From contig JAHBZM010000001.1 of the NCBI GenBank assembly GCA_019635435.1, positions 1,798,001-1,862,000 on the forward strand: DNA of 64,000 nt, written 5' to 3'. The first letter of the stretch is position 1, and each line of letters begins with the position of its first letter. Shown piece after piece: positions 8,745-18,041 of the stretch. The notes under the pieces were generated by a model, which was not told the origin of the DNA, made no database searches, and saw only the letters and a program-made list of their open reading frames with translations. The translations under genes were made by a program, and so were the position numbers. The stretch is from Ramlibacter sp. (lineage in GTDB: Bacteria; Pseudomonadota; Gammaproteobacteria; Burkholderiales; Burkholderiaceae_C).

Positions 8745-8802
8745 GGGGCAGTTTAGCCAGCGCGGCGACCGCGGATCAATAATGGTCCGCAAGGAGCACA
8801 CC

Positions 8803-9564
8803 ATGGCCACACGAGACAACGCCCGGCTGGCGGTACTGATCGACGCGGACAACGCCCAGGCCTCGGTCATCCAGGAACTGCTGGCCGAGGTGTCGCGCTA
8901 CGGCACCGCCACCATCAAGCGCGCCTATGGCGACTGGACCACCACCCAGCTCAAGAGCTGGAAGGAGGTGCTGCACACGCTGGCGATCCAGCCGGTCCAG
9001 CAGTTTGCCTACACCAGCGGCAAGAACTCCACCGACTCGTCGCTGATCATCGACGCCATGGACGTGCTGCACACCGGCAGCGTGGACGGCTTCTGCCTGG
9101 TCTCGTCCGACAGCGACTTCACGCGCCTGGCCACCCGCATCCGCGAATCGGGCCGCGTGGTCTATGGCTTTGGCCAGCGCAAGACACCCGAGCCCTTTGT
9201 GGCGGCCTGCGACAAGTTCATCTACACCGAGATCCTGCGGGCCAAGCCGGAAGAACCCAAGGCCGAGGAGGCCGGCGACGCCGTCGTGAACGTGGCCGAG
9301 CTGCCCAAGCTCAAGCCCATGGTGCTGACCGCGCTGGACGCCACGGCGCGCGACGACGGCTGGTCGTCACTCTCGGCGCTGGGCAGCCAGCTGTCGCGCA
9401 ACCACCCCTCGTTTGACCCGCGCAACTACGGCGTGTCCAAGCTCGGCGAGCTGATGCGCAAGCAGAATTACCTGGAGCTGCGCGAAGTGCCGCTGGGCGA
9501 TGGCTCGGCCCAGGTCCACACCCATGTGCGCCGCAAGGAAGCCGGCGGCCCGCGCCGCAGATGA
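8803..9564 (+). CDS. NYN-domain (LabA/DUF88) protein with C-terminal LOTUS/OST-HTH domain
   Basis: The 253-residue protein has an N-terminal NYN/PIN-like ribonuclease domain: the acidic metal-binding residues lie in LAVLIDADNAQ, in SSLIIDAMDVL and in CLVSSDSDFTRLATRIRE. The second half (about 165-250), after an acidic linker, contains the OST-HTH/LOTUS-like segment with ARDDGWSSLSALGSQL and DPRNYGVSKLGELMRKQNYLELRE. Proteins of this build are thought to bind and cleave structured RNA. The ATG at 8803 has an AAGGAG site at 8791-8796. It is transcribed divergently from the spermidine-synthase-like gene. Confidence 0.87.
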   Translation: MATRDNARLAVLIDADNAQASVIQELLAEVSRYGTATIKRAYGDWTTTQLKSWKEVLHTLAIQPVQQFAYTSGKNSTDSSLIIDAMDVLHTGSVDGFCLVSSDSDFTRLATRIRESGRVVYGFGQRKTPEPFVAACDKFIYTEILRAKPEEPKAEEAGDAVVNVAELPKLKPMVLTALDATARDDGWSSLSALGSQLSRNHPSFDPRNYGVSKLGELMRKQNYLELREVPLGDGSAQVHTHVRRKEAGGPRRR

Positions 9565-9610
9565 AAAGTGCCTGGAGTCCAGGCGGGGCGGCCACTGTGC
9601 GCTATGAAAA
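9564..9610 (+). repeat. Dispersed repeat copy A (convergent junction)
   Basis: The copy begins AAAAGTGCCTGGAGTCCA and continues to GGCGGCCACTGTGCGCTAT. It lies exactly between the stop codons of the NYN gene (+) and the DMT transporter gene (-), overlapping both by a few bases. Confidence 0.75.
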
Positions 9611-10549
9611 CAGGAGCGCCACCACGCCCGCCAGCACCAGCAGCAAGCCGGCCTGCTCGGCCACCGAGAGCTTCTCGCGCAGCAGGCGGTGCGACACCGC
9701 GTAGCTGAACACCACCTCCACCATGCCCAGCGTGCGCACGTTGGCGGCCGAGGTCAGCGCAAACGCGGTGAACCAGCCGATCGAGGCCAGCGCCCCTGCC
9801 GAGCCCGCCAGCACCGAGACGCGCCAGGCCGTGCCAATGGCGCGCAATGCCGCCGGCGCGCGCCAGGCCAGCCAGCCGCCCAGCAGCAGGGTCTGGATCG
9901 CCTGGGCCCACAGCACGCCCCAGCCGCCCGACAGCCAGGGCGACACGCCGGGCAACTGCAGCGCCGCGCCGCGGTAGCCCACGGCCGACAGCGCAAAGCC
10001 CGCGCCCGAGGCCAGGCCATACAGCGCGGCCAGCCCGGCCCAGGCGCGCACGCCGCCTTCAGGCACCACGGCGGCCTTGCGCGGCAGCGACAGCAGCACC
10101 ACGCCCGCCGTGGCCAGGCCCATGGCCAGCAGCGTGACCCAGCCCGGCAGCTCGTGCAGGAACAGCGTGGCAAACACCGCCACCTGCAGCGCGTCGGTTT
10201 TGGAATAGGCCACACCCACCACAAAGTTGCGCTGCTTCATGGCCAGCAGCAAAAACGCCGTGGCGCCCAGCTGGCTCACCGCGCCCAGCAGCAGCCAGGC
10301 GAAGTAGCCCGCGTGGAAGGTGGGCACGGCCGCTGCCGTGGCCGGCAGCGCGTGCAGCACGGCCACCCAGGCCGCGGCAAACGGCAGGCCATAGGCAAAG
10401 CGCGCCAGCGTGGCGCCCAGCGTGCCCGCCTGCGCCACCAGCGAGCGCTGGGCCGCGTTGCGCGCCGTCTGCGCCAGCGCCGCCCACAGCACGATGGGCA
10501 CCCAGGCATAGGCCAGCAACGGGGCAGGTTCCGGGGGCAGGGCGGGCAT
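9602..10549 (-). CDS. DMT-superfamily (EamA-like) transporter
   Basis: The 315-residue protein has ten hydrophobic segments arranged as two EamA repeats, for example GAVSQLGATAFLLLAMKQRNFVVGVAYSKTDALQVAVF in the first half and NVRTLGMVEVVFSYAVSHRLLREKLS near the end. DMT proteins move amino acids or other small metabolites across the inner membrane; the substrate is not predictable. The ATG at 10549 is preferred to a TTG 18 bp upstream, although neither has a strong ribosome binding site. It lies 85 bp downstream of the DUF938 gene on the same strand. Confidence 0.82.
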   Translation of the reverse strand: MPALPPEPAPLLAYAWVPIVLWAALAQTARNAAQRSLVAQAGTLGATLARFAYGLPFAAAWVAVLHALPATAAAVPTFHAGYFAWLLLGAVSQLGATAFLLLAMKQRNFVVGVAYSKTDALQVAVFATLFLHELPGWVTLLAMGLATAGVVLLSLPRKAAVVPEGGVRAWAGLAALYGLASGAGFALSAVGYRGAALQLPGVSPWLSGGWGVLWAQAIQTLLLGGWLAWRAPAALRAIGTAWRVSVLAGSAGALASIGWFTAFALTSAANVRTLGMVEVVFSYAVSHRLLREKLSVAEQAGLLLVLAGVVALLFS

Positions 10550-10634
10550 GGCCCCGGTTATACGCAAAAGCCCGCGCGGGACTCAGCGTGTTTGGGCATG
10601 GCCGGCATGCCCGGGCGCCATGTCAGCCGCCATC

Positions 10635-11234
10635 TCAGCCGCGCCCAAACACCAGCAACAGGTTGTTCGCCGGCATCTCGTGGCGGGCCTTGAGCTGCAG
10701 GCCGGCTTGCGCGGCCTGGGCCTTCACGTCTTCCAGGCGGCGGATGCCCCAGGCCGCATCGCGCTCGCGCAGGCTCTGGTCAAAGGCCAGGTTGCCGGGT
10801 GAGGTGGGCACACCCTCTTCGAGGTAGGGGCCGTAGGTGATGAGCTGGCCGCCGGGCGCGAGGTGGCGGGCGCTGCCGCGCATCAGGGCCGCGCAAGTGG
10901 CCCAGGGCGCAATGTGCAGCATGTTGGCGCAGTAGATGGCATCAAAGCTGCCGACGTTCCAGTCAGGCATGAGCACGTCCAGGCGCAGCGGCGCCCGCAC
11001 ATTGGCCAGCCCGGCCTCGGCCACGCGCGCGGCCAGCGCCGGCAGCGTGTCGGCCGTGGCATCGGTGGGCTGCCACTGCCACTGCGCCAGCGCGGCCGCA
11101 AACCACACCACGTGCTGGCCGGTGCCCGAGGCCACCTCCAGCAGCGTGCCTTGCGGCGGCAACAAGGCCCGCAGCAGGTCGAGGATGGCATCCTTGTTGC
11201 GGTCGGCGGCGGGGCTGAAGGGGAGGTTGAACAT
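10635..11234 (-). CDS. DUF938 SAM-dependent methyltransferase
   Basis: The 199-residue protein has a class I methyltransferase core: LLEVASGTGQHVVWFA (SAM glycine loop), the QPTDATADTLP acidic loop and FDAIYCANMLHIAPW. It closes with the family's ITYGPYLEEG and HEMPANNLLLVFGRG. This matches DUF938 proteins closely in length and motif order. The methyl acceptor is unknown. It is divergent from ylqF with about 110 bp between the two starts. Confidence 0.88.
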   Translation of the reverse strand: MFNLPFSPAADRNKDAILDLLRALLPPQGTLLEVASGTGQHVVWFAAALAQWQWQPTDATADTLPALAARVAEAGLANVRAPLRLDVLMPDWNVGSFDAIYCANMLHIAPWATCAALMRGSARHLAPGGQLITYGPYLEEGVPTSPGNLAFDQSLRERDAAWGIRRLEDVKAQAAQAGLQLKARHEMPANNLLLVFGRG

Positions 11235-11347
11235 GCGGATGGTTGTACCACCCTGTGGAGCTTGAGGGGTTGCTGCGGCCCCGCCGCGCCGCCACTCAGG
11301 TATCGTCGGGGCCCACCCAAGAACTGAACAAGACCTGAAAGCGCACC

Positions 11348-12271
11348 ATGGCCATCCAGTGGTTCCCGGGGCACATGCACCTCACGCGCAAAGCCATTGC
11401 CGAGCGCGTCAAGGAGATTGACGTTGTGATTGAAGTGCTGGACGCCCGGCTGCCGGGCTCCAGCGCCAACCCCTTGCTGGCCGAGCTCACGGGCCACAAG
11501 CCGGCCCTGAAGATCCTCAACAAGCAGGACGTGGCCGATGCCGCGCGCACCGCGCTCTGGCTGGACCACTACAACGCCCAGCCCGGCACGCGCGCCATTG
11601 CGCTCAATGCCAACGACGGCGCCGCGGTGCAGATGCTGGCGCCGGCCTGCCAGGCGCTGGCGCCCGGGCGCGGCGGCATGGCCAAGCCCATGCGCGTGCT
11701 GATCTGCGGCGTGCCCAACGTGGGCAAGTCCACGCTGATCAACGCGCTGTCCAACAAGCGCCAGGCCAAGACCGGTGACGAGGCCGGCATCACCAAGCTG
11801 GAGCAGCGCATCACGCTGGCCGACGACTTCTACCTGTACGACACGCCGGGCCTGCTGTGGCCGCGCATCATCGTCACGCAAAGCGGCTACAACCTGGCGG
11901 CCAGCGGCGCGATCGGGCGCAATGCCTATGACGAGGAGCTGGTGGCGCTGGAGCTGCTGGACTACCTGCGCCAGCACTACCCGGGCCTGCTGGCGGCGCG
12001 CTACAAGGTCAGCGGCGCCGAGGCCATGAAGGACGAGGAGGTGCTCGAAGCCATTGGCCGCCAGCGCGGCGCGCTGCTGGGCAAGGGCCGCGTCAACACG
12101 CAGAAGGCCGCCGAGATCGTGATCACCGAATTCCGCAGCGCCACGCTGGGCCGCATCACGCTGGAAACCCCGGAAGAATTCGCGCAGTGGCTGGCCGCCG
12201 GCCAGGCGCTGGATGCTGAAAGGCTCGCCAAAAAGGAAGCGCGCGGAAAAAAAGGCCAAAAAGGCCTGTAG
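11348..12271 (+). CDS. ylqF: Ribosome biogenesis GTPase YlqF/RbgA
   Basis: The 307-residue protein has the circularly permuted GTPase order typical of the YlqF family: the G4 motif NKQD at residues 58-61 comes before the P-loop GVPNVGKST (121-129) and the G3 motif DTPG (165-168). A helical C-terminal domain (about 190-290) ends in a lysine-rich tail. RbgA acts in late assembly of the 50S subunit and hydrolyses GTP when bound to the precursor. Length is usual for the family. It faces the chemoreceptor gene across repeat copy B. Confidence 0.93.
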   Translation: MAIQWFPGHMHLTRKAIAERVKEIDVVIEVLDARLPGSSANPLLAELTGHKPALKILNKQDVADAARTALWLDHYNAQPGTRAIALNANDGAAVQMLAPACQALAPGRGGMAKPMRVLICGVPNVGKSTLINALSNKRQAKTGDEAGITKLEQRITLADDFYLYDTPGLLWPRIIVTQSGYNLAASGAIGRNAYDEELVALELLDYLRQHYPGLLAARYKVSGAEAMKDEEVLEAIGRQRGALLGKGRVNTQKAAEIVITEFRSATLGRITLETPEEFAQWLAAGQALDAERLAKKEARGKKGQKGL

Positions 12272-12306
12272 TCCAGGGCCGGCGGCCACTTTCAGCTATC
12301 AAAAAC
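12257..12306 (+). repeat. Dispersed repeat copy B (diverged, convergent junction)
   Basis: The sequence reads AAAAAGGCCTGTAGTCCAG and then GGCGGCCACTTTCAGCTATC, followed by AAAAA. It matches the repeat's start, middle and end with several substitutions. It overlaps the stop codon of ylqF (+) and precedes the 3' end of the chemoreceptor gene (-). Confidence 0.6.
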
Positions 12307-12341
12307 GCAGCGGACAAGCCCGGGGCAGCCGGGCTGCAGGT

Positions 12342-13943
12342 TCAGGTGGCTGGCAGCGCACGGCGGGCCCGGCCGGCCGGGGCGAGCCGGGCGGGCGAAC
12401 GGTGCGCATCCGCCGGCGCCGCGGCCGGTGCATCGGCCTGGCGCCAGTAAATGCCGCAGCCAATCACCACGTCGTCGCAGCGCTCCACATAGGCGGACTT
12501 GGGCAGCACTTCGCCGGTGAGCGGGTGCGGCACGCGGAAGTCGTTCCAGCCCGAGCCCGCGGTGCGCGCGATCTCCACGTTCTGCTGCGACAGCAGGTTG
12601 CCGTCGGCGTCGCGCAGGCCGCTGTCGTCCTGGCCCACGGTGGACGGGTCGGGCGCAAAGGACAGGCGCGTGCACTTCATGTCCACCACAAACAGGTAGT
12701 CCTCGCCGTGGATGAAGCCGGCGCCGGGGTTCATGAAGTCCTGGCAGGCCTGGCGCACGCCCACCTTGCGCATGTGCCGCACGCCGGCCTTGACCAGCGC
12801 CATGGCGCGCGCGCGGTCGTCGGCGCGGTCGGTCTTGAAGCGGCCCACGGCGCGCACCAGCTGGGCCGACTCGCGGCCAAAGTCTTCCACGGCGCTGGTG
12901 GCCTCCTCGACCAGCGCGGCGTTCTGCTGGGTGGCGGAGTCGATGGCGGCAATGGCGCGGTTGATCTCTTCCACGCTGCCGCTTTGCTGGCGCGAGCTGT
13001 GGGCGATGGCGCCCAGCACCTGCGTGACCTCGCGCACGCTGTCCACCACCTCGGTCATGGTGCGCCCGGTGGCGCTGACCAGGCCCCGGCCCTTCTCCAC
13101 GCTGCCCGTGGTCTGGCCAATGATCTCCTTGATCTCGCGCGCGGCCTGGGCGCTGCGCTGCGCCAGCGTGCGCACCTCGTTGGCCACCACGGCAAAGCCG
13201 CGCCCATGCTCGCCCGCGCGCGCGGCCTCGACCGCGGCGTTGAGCGCGAGGATGTTGGTCTGGAAGGCAATGCCCTCCACCGTGCCCAGGATGTCGCGCA
13301 CGCGGCCGGCGCTGTCCTCGATGCGCTGCATGGTGGCGGTCACGTCCTGCATGCTGGTGGCGGCCTTCACGGCCACCTCGCCCGAGCGGGCGGCGAGTTC
13401 ATTGGCGCGCGCGCAGTGCTCGGCGTTCTGGCGCGCCAGCGCGGCCAGCTGCTCCATGCCCGAGGAGGTTTCCTCCAGCGAGGCGGCCTGCTCCTGCGAG
13501 CGCTCGGCCAGCTGGCCATTGCCCGCGGCCATGCCGCGCGCGCCGCTGGCGATGGCCTCGGCGCTGGACCAGACCTGCTTGACGATCAGCGCCAGGCTGC
13601 GGTTCATCTGCATGATGGTGTCGTGCAGGCGGTCGGCATCGCCGCCCTGGCGCACCCGCGCGGCATGGGCCTGCTCGGTGACCAGCTCGCCGCTGGCAAT
13701 GCGCTGCACCAGCTGGATGGTGCGCTCGGTGCCCTGTGCCATGAAGGCCCGCAGCGCGGCCAGCGCATAGCAGGCCAGCAGCACCAATGCCACCGCGAGC
13801 GTGCCGGCGGCCGGGCGCGGCAGCGGCGCCGCGAGCGCCACCAGCGTGGCGCTGCAGAACAGCGCGCCCGTGACCACGAAGCAGCCGCCCAGGCCCAGTG
13901 GGCCCATCACCCGGAAGGCGGGTGCATAAAAAGTACTCTTCAT
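12342..13943 (-). CDS. Methyl-accepting chemotaxis protein with C-terminal sensory domain
   Basis: The 533-residue protein has two N-terminal membrane segments (FRVMGPLGLGGCFVVTGALF and a Leu/Ala-rich stretch near 45-70), a short HAMP-like linker and a signalling coiled coil. The MCP hairpin tip is recognisable as GIAFQTNILALNAAVEAARAGEHG. After the signalling domain (about residue 390) comes a cytoplasmic C-terminal domain with FMNPGAGFIHGEDYLFVVDMKC and QQNVEIARTAGSGWNDFRVPHP, which looks like a Cache-like sensor. No large periplasmic domain is present, so sensing is probably cytosolic. The start at 13943 is chosen because GAGGAG lies eight bases upstream. Confidence 0.87.
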   Translation of the reverse strand: MKSTFYAPAFRVMGPLGLGGCFVVTGALFCSATLVALAAPLPRPAAGTLAVALVLLACYALAALRAFMAQGTERTIQLVQRIASGELVTEQAHAARVRQGGDADRLHDTIMQMNRSLALIVKQVWSSAEAIASGARGMAAGNGQLAERSQEQAASLEETSSGMEQLAALARQNAEHCARANELAARSGEVAVKAATSMQDVTATMQRIEDSAGRVRDILGTVEGIAFQTNILALNAAVEAARAGEHGRGFAVVANEVRTLAQRSAQAAREIKEIIGQTTGSVEKGRGLVSATGRTMTEVVDSVREVTQVLGAIAHSSRQQSGSVEEINRAIAAIDSATQQNAALVEEATSAVEDFGRESAQLVRAVGRFKTDRADDRARAMALVKAGVRHMRKVGVRQACQDFMNPGAGFIHGEDYLFVVDMKCTRLSFAPDPSTVGQDDSGLRDADGNLLSQQNVEIARTAGSGWNDFRVPHPLTGEVLPKSAYVERCDDVVIGCGIYWRQADAPAAAPADAHRSPARLAPAGRARRALPAT

Positions 13944-14100
13944 TGCCGTCACTCCTCTTGTTCACCCCCTGCAGCAAGGTCGGTGCCCGGTTGCCTGAAG
14001 AGTGAACGCCAATGCTAAGCGACGCACAACGACAACGGCGCGGATCAACCGCGCCGAAGTCGCACCGGCGCAACGGCCGGGCGGTGAGGGTGTCAGGGGC

Positions 14101-14580
14101 TCAATGGCTCAGCAGCAGCTGCGCGATCACACCCGTGGCGATGGCGATGAGCACGTAGTCGCTGCCCACCTGCACCCACTCATGGCCGCGCGGCGGCGCA
14201 TGGAGGTGGTGGCCGCGCCAGTCATTGACCACGTACTGCCGGCTGCGGTACTCGCGCGGGATGTAGCCGCCGCGGTGCCATTCGGGGCCCCGGGCGTCGT
14301 AGTAGTAGCGCTGGCCCTGGTTGCCGTAGTAGACATGGTGGTCGCGGTTGCCGGGCCGGTTGTCATGGCGGTTGTCGTCGCGCCGGTTGTCGTGCCCGCG
14401 CCCTTGCTGCGGGCCACGGCCGCGGTCATGCTGGGCGAACTGGCGGCCGTTCTGGGGGTAGAGCTCGCCGGGGCGGCCGGTGTCCAGGTGGGCGTCGTAG
14501 CCCGAGGCCTGGGCAAAACTCAGCGAGCTTGCGCCCAGTGAAGCAGCCGCAACGACGCAAACAAGAATTCTGGATTTCAT
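14101..14580 (-). CDS. RcnB-like periplasmic protein
   Basis: The 159-residue precursor has a signal peptide (MKSRILVCVVAAASLGASSLSFAQA), then a His/Arg/Asn-rich linker, then the RcnB-type domain with RGGYIPREYRSRQYVVNDWRGHHLHAPPRGHEWVQVGSDYVLIAIATGVI. RcnB proteins are periplasmic and in E. coli tune nickel/cobalt export; the histidine-rich linker fits metal binding. No rcnA or nik gene is adjacent, so a metal role is inferred only from the family. The gene is alone on this strand, divergent from katG. Confidence 0.83.
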   Translation of the reverse strand: MKSRILVCVVAAASLGASSLSFAQASGYDAHLDTGRPGELYPQNGRQFAQHDRGRGPQQGRGHDNRRDDNRHDNRPGNRDHHVYYGNQGQRYYYDARGPEWHRGGYIPREYRSRQYVVNDWRGHHLHAPPRGHEWVQVGSDYVLIAIATGVIAQLLLSH

Positions 14581-14748
14581 GAGAGACCTTCCATGGTGGA
14601 TGAGTCTTCATGGTGGGGCCTGGGCTGCTGGCGCAGCGCAAAGTCATGCACTCGTTGCGCAAAGTCTTGTGACAAGGTGTGCGGGTTCCGAGCGGTGTTT
14701 CAGGGGCCGTCTTTGGCTTTCACTATAGCTTTTATTAATAAATCAATG

Positions 14749-14777
14749 TTGATTGATAGCTAACCAGCGCCTAGACT
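14749..14777 (+). promoter_or_regulatory. Candidate katG promoter
   Basis: A sigma70-like pair TTGATT / TAGACT with a 17-bp spacer lies 46 bp before the katG start. Just upstream is an AT-rich block with a perfect inverted repeat AATCAATGTTGATT (14741-14754) and two ATAG tetramers. I could not fit a full OxyR consensus (the ATAG spacing is wrong), so peroxide control is only suggested by the gene. Confidence 0.35.
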
Positions 14778-14822
14778 GGACGCACCGTGAACCGCAACCC
14801 GTCTGACTCTGAAGGAGACCCC

Positions 14823-17024
<2,202 letters not shown>

Positions 17025-17090
17025 GGGGCGCGAAAGGGGCCGGGTTGGCGCTCAGCCCCTTCGCTGGAGTGCGATAGCCGGGTTTTGAAT

Positions 17091-17138
17091 CAAAAGTGGC
17101 TGGAGTCCAATGGCGGCGGCCACTGTGCGCTATCAAAA
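17091..17138 (+). repeat. Dispersed repeat copy C, left border of the first TA cassette
   Basis: The copy starts CAAAAGTGGCTGGAGTCCA and continues to GGCGGCCACTGTGCGCTATC plus AAAAA. It lies downstream of katG (+) and just before the 3' end of the minus-strand HepT remnant. The AGTGGC and GCCACT segments can pair, and on the minus strand the hairpin would be followed by TTTTG. Confidence 0.75.
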
Positions 17139-17148
17139 ATGGAGCAAC

Positions 17149-17226
17149 TTACTTCAATTCATCCTGCAGCGTTTGCACGGCGGCTAGCAAGGAAGGCAGG
17201 GCATGGTTGGCAATGGCGCGGGTCAC
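17149..17226 (-). pseudogene. Remnant of a HepT/DUF86 toxin C-terminus
   Basis: A 25-codon frame overlaps the end of the MNT gene by 4 bp (GTGA) and reads VTRAIANHALPSLLAAVQTL before a short tail ending ELK. This resembles the C-terminal helix of HepT proteins; the intact HepT at 27084-27452 has VWRTIQSDLPPLSSSIRIIL at the same place and follows its MNT partner in the same order. The rest of the toxin, including its RxxxxHxY motif, is missing, so this looks like a deletion that kept only the tail. An independent micro-ORF is possible. Confidence 0.45.
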
Positions 17227-17531
17227 ACTGCATAGACGGCTTCGCGGTGGCGGTTGATATTGGCCAGCACGTACGGGTTGCGAACCGCACCAGGCTCCAC
17301 AAGGTCCACACCCCGCCCCAGCAAGGCCTCCAGCGCTGCCTTGGCGCCGAAGAATGTGTCGAGCCCTGGCTGCACGCCGGGCGCAAACTCGACCAGAAAG
17401 TCCGCGTCGCTACGTTCGGGGTCAAAGTCATCAGACCGTGCAGCCGAGCCAAACACCTCCAGGCGGCGAATGCGGTAGCGCTTGCAAATGGCGGATATGC
17501 CTGCGCGATGTTGGGCGATGGCGGGGTGCAT
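17223..17531 (-). CDS. MNT-type nucleotidyltransferase (MntA-like antitoxin)
   Basis: The 102-residue protein has the minimal nucleotidyltransferase signature VFGSAARSDDFDPERSDADFLVEF, with the GSxAR loop and paired Asp residues that bind Mg2+-ATP. MntA enzymes poly-adenylylate the HepT toxin and so silence it (type VII toxin-antitoxin). Here the toxin gene is reduced to a C-terminal scrap, leaving an orphan antitoxin. The start at 17531 (MHPAIAQHRAGI) is chosen because upstream codons overlap the divergent phosphatase-like gene's leader. It lies in a cassette bracketed by repeat copies C and D. Confidence 0.82.
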   Translation of the reverse strand: MHPAIAQHRAGISAICKRYRIRRLEVFGSAARSDDFDPERSDADFLVEFAPGVQPGLDTFFGAKAALEALLGRGVDLVEPGAVRNPYVLANINRHREAVYAV

Positions 17532-17595
17532 GGACGAGAGTTTGGCGGGGCACGGCTGTCGAGGCCCCATGAGACAGGGAGTCACAATCCCTCCC

Positions 17596-17919
17596 ATGCT
17601 CAACCTCCTGTTTGTCTGTAGCCGCAACCGCCTGCGCAGCCCGACGGCGGAGCAGGTGTTTGCGAACTACCCGGGCGTGGCCACCGATTCAGCCGAGCTC
17701 GCGCCCGATGCCGACACGGTGCTGGACGCCGGGCAGGTACATTGGGCCCACGTGATCTTCGTCATGGAAAAAGCCCACCGGGCGCGGCTGAACCAGCGCT
17801 TTCACAAGGCGCTGGCAGGCAAGCGCGTGGTGTGCCTCGACATCCTGGATGACTACGTTTTCATGCAGCCGGAACTGGTGACGCTGCTAGAGAAGCGCGT
17901 AGCGCCCCATTTGCGCTGA
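17596..17919 (+). CDS. Low-molecular-weight tyrosine-phosphatase-like protein
   Basis: The 107-residue protein begins MLNLLFVCSRNRLRSPTAEQVF, which holds the phosphatase loop C-x5-R-S (Cys8 to Arg14). The other conserved parts are VIFVMEKAHRARL and VVCLDILDDYVFMQPELV, where an acidic DILDDY segment may supply the general acid. It belongs to the short 'predicted protein tyrosine phosphatase' group (COG4551 type) rather than the 150-residue LMW-PTP family. Substrate and role are unknown. It is divergent from the MNT gene with 64 bp between, within the same repeat-bracketed block. Confidence 0.8.
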   Translation: MLNLLFVCSRNRLRSPTAEQVFANYPGVATDSAELAPDADTVLDAGQVHWAHVIFVMEKAHRARLNQRFHKALAGKRVVCLDILDDYVFMQPELVTLLEKRVAPHLR

Positions 17920-17937
17920 TTTTTGGATTTTCAGAGT

Positions 17938-17986
17938 CAAAAGTGGCTGGAGTCCAGGCGGGGCGGCCATGTCGCGCTATCAAATA
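17938..17986 (+). repeat. Dispersed repeat copy D, right border of the first TA cassette
   Basis: The copy starts CAAAAGTGGCTGGAGTCCA like copy C, with a more diverged second half (GGCGGCCATGTCGCGCTATC). It sits between the phosphatase-like gene (+) and the DUF3857 gene (-), which converge. Confidence 0.7.
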
Positions 17987-18041
17987 GAGAGCAAATCGGC
18001 GCGCCGCCCGGAGAACTCATGTGCCGGGCCCGGCATGACGA

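Noticed and set aside
12213..14018. 601-codon plus-strand frame opposite the chemoreceptor
   Set aside because: Composition is biased and repetitive (HAAGG, ARG), there is no ribosome binding site, and the chemoreceptor on the other strand has clear motifs.
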